Shown here: positions 33,266-45,857 of the stretch, one piece after another
Layout of the letters: every line of letters begins with the position of its first letter
Numbering within the stretch: position 1 is the stretch's first letter
Assembly: GCA_013397845.1 (NCBI GenBank)
Contig: VZTG01006784.1
Coordinates: 259,678 to 323,677 of the forward strand
Reading direction: 5' to 3'
Source of the DNA: Melanocharis versteri
Taxonomy: Eukaryota > Chordata > Aves > Passeriformes > Melanocharitidae
Length of the DNA stretch: 64,000 nt
The notes under the pieces: generated by a model
Database searches by the model: none
What the model was told of the DNA's origin: nothing
Seen by the model: only the letters and a program-made list of their open reading frames with translations
Translations under genes and position numbers: made by a program

Positions 33266-34437
33266 CCTGTGCGAGGATGGATCCACGAGGGACTAACAGA
33301 AAAGCCCACTGTTGGCACGTTATTTAGAAGTTGGGCCACATTTCCAGAGGAAAATAACACAAACTGTCCGAACCAGTGCTGCTGGCCACAAGACACTGAG
33401 GTGTTCACATCAGCAGAGGCAGTTTTGGATAATAACTTAATTTACAGACCCGACAGCACCAGGCAAACCCGAGCAAACCACGTCCCAAGGAGGAAGAAAC
33501 AAGAGGCTGGAGCAGGTTCCAGTCAGTTGGATCACCAGCGTGTTTGTAGAGGATGCAAAATCCACTGCTGACCTTACCCAAACTTTGACCTCCCCGTACG
33601 ATCATCACCCTGTCAGAAACGCCATCTCGGCATTTTTAGGTGACAGTACATTTGTTTGTGCTGTACGTTTCTGGTGAGAAAGCTTGTTAAGTTTTGTAGG
33701 TCACTCGGTTGTACCATCTGCCTTGATTTCTGCTCAAGGAAGGCGTTGCCTCTGAAATCCTCGAACTGGGAGATGTGGGGACCAGCAGCAGCTTGGTTTT
33801 GTATCACCCCAGCGGAAATATGGAATAATCCTGGATAACGGGAAAAGGGCCCAGCAAAAGCGTGGGGGTGGTCAGTGGGAAAAGACATTCCCCCTTGTCC
33901 TGCCACTCAGTGTCCTTGTAAAAACTCCCTCTTCAGCTCTCCTGCAGGCCCAAGAGTTTGGCAATATTCTACACTGACCTCAATAAAAAATAAAAAAGAT
34001 AGGAAGTTCATCAGCAAATGAAACCTGGGGTGGGAGAGATCCTTCCCTGCAAGGCCTCTCCTCCCACTGCCAGCCCATCTCAGATGCCTGCAGGAGCTTT
34101 ACCAGCCACACTGACAGCGACAAAATAAAGCACCGTGACAACTAGCTGATCCTTGGGAAGGCAAACGCCAAATTATTCAGTAAGGTCTTGGAGTTTCATA
34201 GCGGATTTGTCCTTGTTTTGACCATAATCTCACAAGTGATGCCAGCAGCAAACCCATCTGGCGCGTGCAAGACGAAATATCTGCTGCTCGTGGAGATCAG
34301 TGTCTCAGAATTAGCATTTGAGATCTGGTTTGCAGGGGCTTAAAGAACAAACGAGTTCAGCTCCTTCAGACCGCTTTGCCCAGGGAGCCTAAACCTGTTT
34401 ACAGCCAAAGGAGAACCTGGAGTGATGGGCTGCAAAG

Positions 34438-34469
34438 AATCACGGAATGGTTTGGGCTGGAAGGGAAAC
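34438..34469 (-). repeat. CR1 LINE terminal fragment
   Basis: AATCACGGAATGGTTTGGGC followed by TGGAAGGGAA only. Confidence 0.75.
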
Positions 34470-36220
34470 CTGTCCTCAGCACCTGCCACATCCACCCAGA
34501 GACGCACAGCTCAGGATTCCGGGTGCAGAGCAGCACTCGGATAGAAACCAGCATTAATGCTCAATTCCAAGGTGTAAACAGCACCCTGCGTTATGTAACA
34601 GCTCCTCAGGGGCTGAAATTCTCATCCTCTGCAAGAACTTCTTCTGTGGGATAAAGAGTAAAGCGCATTCTGAACTGCACAAAAACTTAATATCCACCAC
34701 GCTCCAGGACTGTCTGAAACCCCTGTTAAAGCTGCTTTAAAAGGACTAGAATTTGTCTTAATATTATGGTGATTTTTAAATCACCAGTAATTCTTATTCG
34801 TCTGTCACCTCATGCACCTCACTTAAAAAGTCATTTTTCTCTCGGGGAACAGAACTATGGTGTAGTTCCTGCACCAGCACCCAGACCAGCAGCAGCAACT
34901 TTGTTGGAACACGTAGCCAAATCTTTACACTGAAGCCCAAATAACTTTAAAATAATCATAAAGAAATCATAAAATTAAAAAGCAAAGCAACAAGGAAAAG
35001 TATACACTGCTAAGCCTGGGAGAAACAGTGCAAAAAACCCTTTTGCTTGGCAAAAGTCCATGAATATTTGAGTATATGAGTATTTACAAGCTGCAGGAAC
35101 TTAGTGGGGTTTGGTGATGTACAGAGACAAGTTGCCAAGTAACTGCATTTTCTGTTTCTCTGCTGCAACAAGCCTTTTCCAACCCAGCAAACAGCAGCAC
35201 AACTCCAAAGCTTCCCCCTCTGTGCCGAGGAACACGATTTCTGCTGAAACTAAAGAGAAAACAGAGATTACCCAACAAATATGGGGGGGTTGGGATACGG
35301 TTAAACGCCACATTATTGACCCTGACAGTGTACAGCTGGCACCTGTGAGCGAATATTTGGGAACAGGAGGGGGGAATGGTGCCTTGAATGACTAAAATCC
35401 CCTTCAGATGAGATCAATGCTCCCAAATCAAGAAGAAGGTGCCAGTTTTCGCGGCGGCTCCCCCAGCGCCCTGTTCCACCTCACGGACACGCTGCACGTT
35501 TGGCTGCCCATGGAAGCAGATGAAGTTTCCTGGCTGCTCACCCAGGACACCCGATCCTCGTGTCAGCACAGCCAGAACCTGCCCTGCCACGTCATTCCCA
35601 CCCCTTATCAGCGGCGGGACACGGCCGGACCGTGTGTCAGGAGCCGAAACAGAAGTTCAACCTTTCCCTGTGCTGCCATCCAGGAAAGGAAACGCCGCAG
35701 AATTCCAGAATTTCCCTCGCTGCAATTCTAAGGATTACTCCACGCCAGCGTGGGGTCACCAAGGTAAAGCCCTCAAGGTCCCAAAAGGGATTTTTATTTT
35801 TTTTTTAAATCTATTTACTTGTTTTTTAGTAGCAGCCTTTCCTTCTGCCTTTTCCACAGAGTTATTTCCTAACCCGGCAGTTCCGATGGGCTTTGAGCTC
35901 CTGAGGCTTTAGAGACTTTGTTACAGGCACAGCCAGGGATGGAGGAGAGGGATCTGAGCTCTGTTGAGCACTAATTCAAGACATGATAAATCCCTGGCAC
36001 AGGGATTATACAGGCGTAATACAAATAAATACACATATATGTACATATATAAGTGCATACAAATCCCTGTATTGGGGATTTACATGGAACATGAAAGGAA
36101 TTTGATTTTTTCCATCTGTAAAAATGTTTGATACCCCCAAACACGCTATCAAACGTTCGATACTGTGGTTAGGGGCATTTTTTTGATAATATTCCACTTG
36201 TACTTTGCCAGCACGACATT

Positions 36221-36233
36221 TGGTCAAAGGTCA
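36221..36233 (+). promoter_or_regulatory. DR1-like nuclear-receptor element
   Basis: TGGTCA-A-AGGTCA: two direct half-sites with one-base spacing, the first with one mismatch from AGGTCA. Confidence 0.35.
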
Positions 36234-36500
36234 GGCCTGGTGCTTCCCACCAGGAAAAGCTGGCAGCTTTTTAGACCCCCTAGACTACCCAAGGCAGGAC
36301 AGGGAGACAAGGAGCTGCTCCCTCTGGAATATCTGAGCTGCTTTGAAGCCCACAGGGTGATGGTGAGGTTGAATGCCCTCACACACACAATTCCACAGGA
36401 GCAGCAGCCGGGACACCAGGGCCTGCCTGAGCTCCAGGGACAGAGCTGGGAGCTGCTCCCGAGACCCTGCTCCCACCCCAGAGCCACTGAGCAGAAGGAG

Positions 36501-36730
36501 TTAGATGGGATGTTGGGAAGGAATTGCTCCCTGGGAGGGTGGGGAGGGGCTGGGATGGAATTCCCAGAGAAGCTGTGGCTGCCCCTGGATCCCTGGCAGT
36601 GTCCCAGGCCAGGCTGGACAGGCCTTGGAGCAGCCTGGGACAGTGGAAGTGTCCCTGCCATGGCTGGGGTGGGATGAGATGAGCCTTGAGATCCCCCCCA
36701 AGCCAAACCACCCCGGGATTCTGTGATTTC
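36501..36730 (+). repeat. CR1 LINE 3' region
   Basis: From TTAGATGGGATGTTGGGAAG to CGGGATTCTGTGATT, intact at the 3' end. Confidence 0.92.
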
Positions 36731-37282
36731 TGGGTGACTGGATGTATCCCATCCATGTGCTGCTGGGCCCCAGGGCTCAGCCAGCCACGCTCGTGAGGGG
36801 AGCCCGTCCCAGTGCTGCAGCACGTTGTGTGAAGGGAATTCCTGCCACCCAGCTGAGTTTTACCAGCAAAACCCTGCTGCTCGGCTCAGCAAAACCCCTG
36901 TGATGCAGGCCGGGCTGAGGCAGACAGGGCAGGCCTGATGCCACCCTAATGTCCCATCTAAGTGACAGGCACAGCAGCTCCCAGGATTACTGGGGACGGG
37001 CAGGAGCTGGCTGAGCTCCCTTTCCCCTCCCAGTGCCTCACAAACACCTCCCCAAACCTGCTGCTGAGCCCCCAGCTCGCTCAGCCCCTTCTGCCAGCAC
37101 AAAACAACCAGGAAATCCCACTGCTCCTCACAGAAACGGAGGGACAAAACCCCACCTGGGCCTGGCCAGATCCATCGGAGTCCCAGCACTCCCTGGGCAA
37201 ACATCTCCAACTCTGCCCTGTTAGTATTTTTAAAAATGCACTACTGCAACCACTTTGTCTGTTTTTTTGAAAAAAAAAAAAA

Positions 37283-37311
37283 NNNNNNNNNNNNNNNNNN
37301 NNNNNNNNNNN
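37283..37311. other. Assembly gap (29 N) inside poly-A
   Basis: N run flanked on both sides by A homopolymer (37270-37282 and 37312-37327), so the true sequence is probably a longer A tract or a homopolymer-induced break. Confidence 0.98.
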
Positions 37312-37950
37312 AAAAAAAAAAAAAAAAGAAAATTGTAGTAATTTACCTAATCTGAGGAACAATTTGCACACAGGTGGCAGATGACTGTCCTCAGTGAAAA
37401 TAAAAGACCTCCCACACGTCACTTAAGCAGTGCCCTGACAACTCAGGATCTTCAAGGCCTTCATTAATATCATTACAGTGTGACTGTCTACAAGCAGGAT
37501 TATAAATGGGTCAAAAAAAGCAAGTTTTGACCTGTATGTCACTGTTTGGTCATTCAGTGCAACCTGGACAAGTCTGGTACTAGCTTGGGAGTTCCCCTCT
37601 CCAATGGAAAAGATCATTGCATTTCATCAGAAACTTTTAAAAAAATTCAATGTACACAATTCACTGGCAAGAACTTGTCAGAGCATTAAAAAGTACCTAG
37701 GAAAAGTGTCATTAAAACCTGCACTGCATTTATTCTGCATATTACAACTGCAGTTCCAAATCGGTGATTCCAAAGCCTTTCATTAGATCATAAAAAACTT
37801 CAGGCCAGCTTATAATGAAATCTCTAATCAAATATGAATGAATCATCTGATATGACACAATTCCTTGAATGAGAAACAGATGGAAAAGTAGTGATGATTA
37901 AGTGGTTTAGATCACAAGATATTAGTCAAGCCAAAGGAGGAGATACTCAA

Positions 37951-38097
37951 TCACAGAATCATGGAATGGGCTGGGGTTGAAGGGACCTTAAAGCTCATCC
38001 CATTCCACTCCCTGCCATGGGCAGGGACACCTTCCACTGTCCCAGGCTGCTCCAAGCCCTGTCCAGCCTGGCCTTGGATGCTTCCAGGGATGGGGAA
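37951..38097 (-). repeat. CR1 LINE 3' end
   Basis: TCACAGAATCATGGAATGG to GGATGCTTCCAGGGATGGGG. Confidence 0.92.
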
Positions 38098-39488
38098 TCC
38101 ACAGGGCAACAAGGAAAGGTCTCTTTAACGAACCATCAGCGACTCCCCAGGGAAGCATCTGGAGACTGCTGCTGTATTTCAGGCATCGCTGCACAAAACA
38201 TTCACCTGATATTCCCTCCACTGCCCAAAGACAAAGCAGAGCCAAATATAGCCCTGAAAATCAATATACACCGGGGAAGAGCCTCCAGGATCTTGATAAA
38301 CGCGTGTCGTGCCAGAAGAGGAATTCCTAAAATCCTGGGAACGCAGGTGGCTGCACTTTCCCCCTCGGCAATAAACCACCCCCAGTTAATTTTGGCAGAG
38401 AGCACCCTGGGGAGCTCTGCAGTGCAGGGCACAGCCACGAGAAGGGCAGGCAGACAAAGGGAACCCAGCTCCTGGAAATAACGGGACAGTCCCTCCTCCT
38501 CCTCCAGCCAGCGCTCGCGTCCATCCATCCGGAGAAGCTGACGGAAAAGGGGAATCCAGTACAGGGGGTGTTGGACCACTACAGCCCCAGGACGAGCGTT
38601 ACCTCGAAAAAGCGGAGGGACTGAAAATGAAACCAAAGCGAAACAACACAGATTTCACCCCGATTACGCCTTTCATCCTGCAGATCCAGGTGAAACACCC
38701 AGGGTGGAAACACACACGGCAGACAAGACGTGGCACAGTCGCCTCCAAGATCCCACTTGAGGCACGCGGAATTTTTTCCCCAAGAAACGCCTCGATCCAT
38801 GATCAATTTCCACGAAACATTTATCGCTTTTCATTCACCACACAGTACCGCTATTTCTAGCAAAGACAGAGGCAGTGGGAACAAATTCCTGAATACCCAT
38901 TCCAGGGAGCCTTTCCTCGCATCCTGCCATCTCCTCCTTCCCTAAGAAGTCACAAAGTTTTAGCATTCAAAGGCTCTTCCCTTCATCACCTGCTTTTACA
39001 GAAATCAAAAGCACAAAACAACCTTTCCTGTGGTAGGGAATCGGTGAGGATTCTTATTTTTGAAAATAACACTTGGTGAAGAGTCAGGACTAAGAGAATC
39101 CAGTGAATTCCAGAGCTGATCAGTGTGAATTAATGAACTAAGCAAGGTGAGGGAAGAATAAAGAAAAACAGCAAGTTGGGGCTTGCAGCAGAGCAAACTT
39201 TCCTGCCTTTCATCCTGGAAACCAGCGCTGCATTCGAGAGCTGCACATTTAAGTGCTGCTTTCAGCTGTTAAAAGAGGGATAATCATTAATAAATCATGC
39301 CAGCTCCTCCAATTGATAACCATTTCCTCACGGGTAAGAAAGGAGACAGATAAATCATGACAGATAAATACGTTTTCTGAGACAAAAGACAACAAAGCAG
39401 AGTTGAGGAGCTGTGGGCTCCTGCTCTTCCCAAGCCACAGGGATCAGGATATCCACATTCTGGGCTCCAGCATCAGATCAGATCAGGA

Positions 39489-39628
39489 CTGCCCAGCCCT
39501 GGAAGTGCCCAAGGCCAGCTGGGACAGGGCTTGGAGCAACCTGGGAGAGTGGAAGGTGTCCCTGCCCGTGGGACAAGATGGGTTTTAAGGTCCTTTCCGA
39601 CCCAAACCAGTCTGTGATTCTCTGATTG
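39489..39628 (+). repeat. CR1 LINE 3' end (left arm of an inverted pair)
   Basis: CTGCCCAGCCCTGGAAGTGC to CTGTGATTCTCTGATT. Part of the GGCAGGGGGTGGAAC block is missing. Confidence 0.9.
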
Positions 39629-39845
39629 CCAGCTTGGCTAGAGGAGTGGTTTCATTCCATGTGGAACACGGATGCTGAAGTTCAGGCAGAGGTGGCCAAA
39701 AAGCTCATCCTTCTTCCATACACCCCTGCACATGCACGAAGTGCTGAGGCAGAGTTAGAGGGCCATTAAATTATCCCACGACCAACGAAACATGAGTTTG
39801 GGGACTGCTGTACTCCAGAAAAGAGGTTCTGAAGCCTGAGCCCCA

Positions 39846-39974
39846 AGAATCATCCCATTCCAACCCCTGCCATGAGCAGGGACACCTTCCACTGTCCCAG
39901 GGTGCTCCAAGCCCCATCCAGCCTGGCCCTGGGCACTGCCAGGGATCCAGGGGCAGCCACAGCTTCTCTGGGAA
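39846..39974 (-). repeat. CR1 LINE 3' end (right arm of an inverted pair)
   Basis: AGAATCATCCCATTCCAACC to CAGCTTCTCTGGGAATC; its extreme terminus is truncated. Confidence 0.9.
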
Positions 39975-40483
39975 TCTTATCTTACACCAAAGCATCTAAA
40001 AATGGTGGCAAAATCATCACACCGAGCCTGACAAAAAGAGCTGCAGCTTGTCAATAACCTAACGAGAGGACAGGGTTGAGTCTGCGTACTGCACGGTTGT
40101 GACATCAAAATGATTTTTCATCATTTATCATCAATCTCACTTTTGATGATAATCTGGGGAGTCTGGATGGGCTTCTCCCCCATCTTGGGCTTCATGTACG
40201 TATCTATATTATATATCAGGATGTTTTCAACCCTAAAGGAAAGCCTTTCTGAGGAGGAGCTGCTTCTGGGGCACGACAAAACCTCCCGTTGCTCCCTCAC
40301 AGACAGGGATTAATCTCTGACTGCAAGCCAAGGGACAATATTAGTCCAGAAGCTCGTACGAACCATTTATTCCTACATACATCAACATTATCTTTTTCTG
40401 CAAATGACTGTGGAAGTGAGAGTGGATAATTAGATCTAGCAAGGAGAAAAAAGCAGCAGGGAGCTGAAATCTCCCACTTAATG

Positions 40484-40643
40484 CTCCGCGTTGGAAGAGA
40501 CCTCATCCCTTTCCATGGGCAGGGACACCTTCCACTATCCCAGGCTGCTCCAAGCCCTGTCCAACCCGGCCTGGGACATTTCCAGGGATCCAGGGGCAGC
40601 CCCAGCTTCTCTGGGAAATTTGTACCAGGGCCTCACCAGCCTC
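40484..40643 (-). repeat. CR1 LINE 3' end
   Basis: CTCCGCGTTGGAAGAGACC through CCCAGCTTCTCTGGG to CAGGGCCTCACCAGCC. Confidence 0.88.
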
Positions 40644-41506
40644 CGATAAAAAAAAAAGAAAGGGGGGGGAATTAAGGGAAGCAAGGTTGCTCAATAAAGT
40701 TAATTTATTCCTTTTCCTCCCCCAGGCCAAAGGCACAGCGATCCTCGGGAGCCCGAGGCAGAGCAGGCAGAGTTATCAAACAGATGATTATTGTACTCCT
40801 GAGCAGGATGTGGGCTGTGGGGGCTTTGTCTTGTTGTACTTCTGCGAGCACCTCAGAAATTCAGAAGCACCAATTACAGGTGATACGTCTTTGAAAAGGG
40901 AAAATGTTTCCCTTCCTCCAATTAATCCTTAATTTATACAGAAAAAGAAGATAGAAATAATTTTCACTGCCGATGACTGAATTCAGTTCTACTCAACCAA
41001 ATTCACTCCTAAGAACCATTTCATAAAATTGCTGTAAATATTTCTTGGTTTGTAGTTGAAATGCTCTGCAGGACGGAGGATTTTTGGAGCTTTCTCACCA
41101 TTTCACATCAGAGAAAAACAACTAACAAGGGTCAAACCTCTCCTTCACTTGGTTCGTGGTGAAGAGAAAAACATTTTGGTTTCCTACAAGCACACCGCAG
41201 TGATTTTATCTGAAACAGAAATGCAGCATAAAAGCTCATCGACCACTCAAGTTTACTCAACCTTACCCTGACCAGGGCAGGAGAATGTTTTAAACGAAAT
41301 ATCCCAGGACACAATCAAGCATTTTTTTTTCCTTATGCTGTTTTTTAACACCATTATTTCAGTCGTGCCTGAGACTTGGAACACCACCCGACAATCCCAC
41401 ACACAACTTGTTTTTCCAGAGCAATGCTTGGTGCTACTTCTTTCTTCTCTCAGAAAGATCTGCAGCAAACTCCTAAAGACAGGAATGATAAAAACCAGGA
41501 ATGGCA

Positions 41507-41898
41507 ACCCCAGAATGGTTTGGGTGGGAAGGGATCTTCAGGGTCATCCCATCCCACCCCCTGCCATGGCAGGGACACTTTCCACTGTCCCAGGCTGCTC
41601 CAAGCCCCATCCAGCCTGGCCTTGGATATTTCCAGGGATCCAGGGGCAGCCGCAGCTTCTCTGGGCACCGTGAGCCAGGGCTGCCCACCCTCACAGGGCA
41701 TTCACAATTCCTCCCCAATGTCCCATCCATCCCTGCCCTCTGGCAGTGGGAAGCCATTCCCTGTGTCCTGTCCCTCCATGCCTTGTCCCCAGTCCCTCTC
41801 CAGCTCTCCTGGAGCCCCTTTAGGCACTGGAAGGGGCTCTGAGCTCTCCCTGGAGCCTTCCCTTCTCCAGGTGAGCACTCCCAGCTCTCCCAGCCTGA
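41507..41898 (-). repeat. CR1 LINE 3' region (~390 bp)
   Basis: Antisense copy from CCCCAGAATGGTTTGGGTGG to CAGCTCTCCCAGCCTG, close in sequence to the copy at 24524-24930. Confidence 0.93.
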
Positions 41899-43497
41899 AT
41901 TCCATTCCCGCAGCTCAAATCCTGGGAGAACCATTCGACAAAGAGACAGCGCTGCCCATCTCTCTCCCCACCCACTTCACCCCAGCACAGCTCCCCGGGG
42001 ATCCCTGCCTCACTGCTCTTCCAAAAGCACAGAGGTGAGCTATTAAAAACACTCAAAATGGAGTCCAAACAGCAAGAACTCCTTAAATCTTGCATGGCCC
42101 CTTCAAACAGCCCCATTTCACCCGGGGAAAAACAGACAGAACAGACTCCACCATCAGGTTCCCCAAGCTCTCCAGCAGCACCAGCAGAAGCAGCTTTCAG
42201 CACCAGCCTTTGGCCTGAAATACCTCGAAAGGAAACATTAAACTCGGCCAGCAAACAAAGTCAACACCGCAATCAAGGGACAGAAGATGCAAACCCATCC
42301 CTTCCACAGTCCTGGCCGATGATCCGCAGAGCCACAAAACCCAGCCCGGCTCACGAGCGAGGCGGGCAGTGAAACCTGTCAGCTGGCCTGTGCTACCACA
42401 GTGATTCTAAAATGAGAATCCCTGTGAGTGAGGAAAACAGAACCTCCCTTACCTGACGGACACGTTTGGGAGCACACGGAGGGGAGAGGGATTTCTCGGA
42501 ATCCGAAGCCGAACGCCTGTGCCTGGTAAACAACCACCTCTTCCTTTTTTCCCCCCATGCAACAACTCTACCTCCTTGAAAGTTTCCTTCCTCAGATAGG
42601 CATTCAAGTCCACAAAAATCTAGGTTAGGTCACAGCCACCTTTTTTTCTCCCCCTCCCAATGTACCGAAGTTGTTTTGAATAAACTTCGTTTACATCTTT
42701 CCAACTGGCATTACCAGAAGTGCTCAGATCTTCTGCGAGATCTCATCCTTAATAGAAAAGGGCCTGAGGGCGTTTTGGAAGGCAGCAGGGAAGGGAAAGT
42801 TGGGGGTTTGGAAGATCTGAGCTGCTCCCTGCAGAGCAGATAATGTTTGCTATATCCTATCACCCCTGGTATAAATATCTGCTTGTACCTGGAAGAGAGA
42901 AGGGGGAAACACAACAGCCAGCAGCAGATTGTTTCCCACAGAACTGCACGCACTGGGAGCAGGACTTTGGTTTCCATCACCTGCAGAGCTGCAGCCCTGA
43001 AGAGCTCTCCCAGCCGGGCGAGGAGCAGCCGGGATGAGGAGCAGGAGCACAAGCCCCAGGAGATGCCGTGGCAGGATCATTAGGAGAGGCAGAACAGCAC
43101 ACAGCCCAGAGCCCGGCGCGACACGCTTTGATCAGCCCGGCCTTGGCTCCCTGCTCCTTCTCCCTAATGAGAGCAGCAGCTCCAAACCCTCCTTCTGGGC
43201 TGGGAAAGGGCTCGTTCAGACGCTGCTTTGTTCTCCTGCCCTCTCCTTTCCCGGGCATCTCCCACCAGGCTGGGCTCCCCTCAGCCCCCTGCCAGACTCC
43301 CAGGGCTGCTGCTGTGCTCCATTCCCAAATCCCACTCTCCCAGCCTGGGAAAGCAGAGGTGTGCAAGCCCGAACAGACCCTGTTCCAGCACCCTGCATTT
43401 GCATTCTGCTCTCCCACTCGCAAGGCAGAGCTGCAGAGCGTTTTCCTGCACCCCCCAGAGCAGCAACCAGGTTTAATAGGAAGTTTTTTTCCCTTAC

Positions 43498-43569
43498 CAG
43501 AGCTGGGCATGTGGTTCACTCGAGGTGGATTCAACAGCTCCACTGGCTGGTCTCTGCCAGAAAGCCCAT
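43498..43569 (-). CDS. HDAC4: HDAC4 coding exon, residues ~8-32 (N-terminal segment)
   Basis: This 72-bp exon starts after a long pyrimidine tract ending in CTTTCCAG and ends at TCTG|GTAAGG. It begins with two bases (AT) completing Asp8 and ends with the first base (G) of Val32. The translation is GLSGRDQPVELLNPPRVNHM followed by PSS. This is the conserved HDAC4 amino terminus just after the initiator heptapeptide; Pro-Pro replaces the mammalian Pro-Ala, as I recall for chicken HDAC4. The region is disordered in the family and lies ahead of the glutamine-rich domain. The exon with the start codon must lie upstream, at higher coordinates; I did not find it between 43570 and 64000. If the donor is skipped, the frame stays open for about 170 further codons. 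Confidence 0.95.
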
Positions 43570-45105
43570 CTGGAAAGAGGGGGGAAAAAAAATAAAATCA
43601 CATCAACACTTTGGGTAGCTGAGCTATTTTTAGCCATTCCAAGCAGAAGAAAAAAAAAAATCAGTAACCAATTATCGATGCAGAGCAGAAACACAAGCGG
43701 CACAAATCAATGGAAACGAGAACATTCCCAGGACAGATAAAGCAGAAAATAAAGGAGACTCTGTCCCCAGTTACACTCGGATTTTCCTGATCTTTAAATC
43801 CACACCTGGTGCTGATCCCAGGCTGAGGAAATAGGCACGTCAGCTCAGAAACCTTACCAGAGAACAACCAAACTGCGATTCCTTCCTTGCTGGGAGAACT
43901 GAGCTAAGAGACACGCAGCCCCACGGAGCAAAGTTGAGGAATGGCTGGAATATGCCAGGGAGATGTTAAGGAAAACTGACAAATCACTGCAGGAGATTAA
44001 AATGCAGAGACATGCATAACAAGCCCCATTTTGCATAAGTTTGGATTTCAGAAAGGCATTAAAAACATACTTTGTAAATGAGATGCACAAATCCATCTTG
44101 CTGAAGCAGTTCCCTATTTAAAATATTTCTAAGATTGTATCTTGCATCCAGGTAGAGTTAAACAGAACAACCAGTGTTGGAGACTGCCACACCTGAGTTT
44201 CTAGTCACCCATTCCCCTCCCAGAAAAGCCGAAGCAAAAAATGCTAAATTATGTTTTCCGTGTAATTATGAACCCTGGGATACAGAAAATTTATCTCAAA
44301 CCCATTTGTTCCACCTTTGCCAGCCTGTCTCACTTTTCCCCTCCAACCCCTTTCCGTGCTGCAGCCCTGATAGGATCAGGCCAAACCCTGTCTGGAGACA
44401 TCAAAGCAGCCACCTCATCTCTCCCAGGCAAAGGACAGTGTTAGAAAAACACTGAAATTTGTTTTCTTCTCCCTGTTTTCTCTGTTTTTCTGGAGAGAAA
44501 GCCCAGCTGGGCACTTCTCCGTTTCTTGCCTGGGTTCACCTCCAGTAACCATACCCAGATGGAAGGGGAAGAGCAAAAGCAAAACATCACTATTTTAAAT
44601 AGAACTGAGCCATCGGGTGCTCCAGAGTCAGGGAGAGCACAGCCCAGGAAAATTCCCAGTTCTCCTGGGGAGCAGAGTATTTGCAGCTTCTCTGCTGGGC
44701 ACTTTAACATGAAGATGTGCCTCCAGAGGGGAAGAACCCACGGACAAAACAGAGCCCTGTATCAGCACCCAGGTGCTCTGTCAGACAAATCCAGGTCAGT
44801 TTGGGGGATTTTAAAGGCTTGTTTGATTCTAAGAAATAAAGTACATGAATTTTTCCACTCATAAAAAAAACCCCCGAACCCACAAACCAACGCTTTGCAA
44901 TCTTTGTTTCAAAATGAGTATTGGATTAATCACAGCAGAACATTTAGGAACGACACCTTCTAAAGCACTGACACCTGAAATACTTGAAGCAAAACCGAGC
45001 TATCCAAGACCACGGTTCTGTCTTTGCTGTCCAAATAAAGCACTAAAAAATAAAATAAAATACAGAATAAAAAAATAAAGCTCTGAATCTCTGGAGTCCT
45101 CCCTC

Positions 45106-45150
45106 AGCACGAGGATGTGGAGCTGCTGGAGCAGTGCAAAGAGCTCGAGC
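45106..45150 (+). repeat. CR1 LINE internal fragment
   Basis: CAGCACGAGGATGTGGAGC and TGCTGGAGCAGTGC resemble the region found at the 5' end of the copy at 30498-30958. Confidence 0.5.
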
Positions 45151-45721
45151 CATGCAGTCGGGGTTTGACTCCTCTCACAAGCCACGAACCCTGGTCTGAA
45201 TACTGAGACAGCCCAGACAGGCTACCAAATATCCCCCAGCTCTCTGCTGGCCAAATTGGTCCTAAGCTACCGAACAGAACTGGCGAGAAAACATCCTCTC
45301 AAATTGGTTCTGCATGAATCAGCCTGGTGATTTCCCCAAAACTCTGCGGCAAAGTGCTCTGTCCAGCGAGCCCGGAGGGAAGCAGACACCAGCCTGTCTG
45401 ATTCATGGCTCGAGTCAGGGAACATTTCGTGTGGCTTCGTTTCCAGATGGGCATTTCTACTCATTAATTAACAAGATGAAGCCATAATTCATTGATGGAA
45501 ACCTGAACACTTTGTTTTTTATCTTAATCTGTTCCAAAGAGTTGTTTAAGTTATTCAAAAAATATAGCCACGACAGGTTTGGAAGTAGCTGAGTCTGCAG
45601 GATTTAAAGATGTTGAAAATAGCAAAACAAAGGCAAAACGTTTACAAGTTCAGTCCAGAATCAACCAGAACCGTGACAGATAAAAACCCTCAGAAAAGTT
45701 GAAGCAGCAAAAGGAACAATT

Positions 45722-45785
45722 TCACAGAATCAAAGAATTGTCAAGGCTGGAAAAGACCTCTGAGATCATCAAGTCCATCCAGGGC
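45722..45785 (-). repeat. CR1-type LINE terminal fragment, older subfamily
   Basis: TCACAGAATCAAAGAATTG, GGCTGGAAAAGACCTCTGAG, ATCATCAAGTCCATCC: the TGAGATCATCAAGTCC form differs from the abundant young copies. Confidence 0.75.
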
Positions 45786-45857
45786 AAAACCAAACCAGAT
45801 GAGGACAGGGAAATACAACTTCACCACTTGGTAAAGACAAGAAATGAAGGGAAATAG

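Larger units (their letters stand above)
22047..43497 (-). other. HDAC4: HDAC4 intron (21451 bp), the largest complete intron in view
   Basis: Bounded by GT at 43496-43497 and AG at 22047-22048. It carries about 21 CR1 fragments on both strands, a perfect MEF2 consensus at 26692-26701, a DR1-like element at 36221-36233, an AT-rich palindrome at 36035-36050, a poly-A assembly gap at 37283-37311 and a small hairpin at 40125-40152. No second gene is apparent. Stretches such as 29340-30490, 31000-32150, 34480-36490 and 41900-43490 contain no repeat I recognise. Confidence 0.85.

Noticed and set aside
43034..43618. 194-codon + strand frame overlapping the residue 8-32 exon
   Set aside because: It is antisense to a confirmed exon and has no recognisable domain; GC-rich chance frame.
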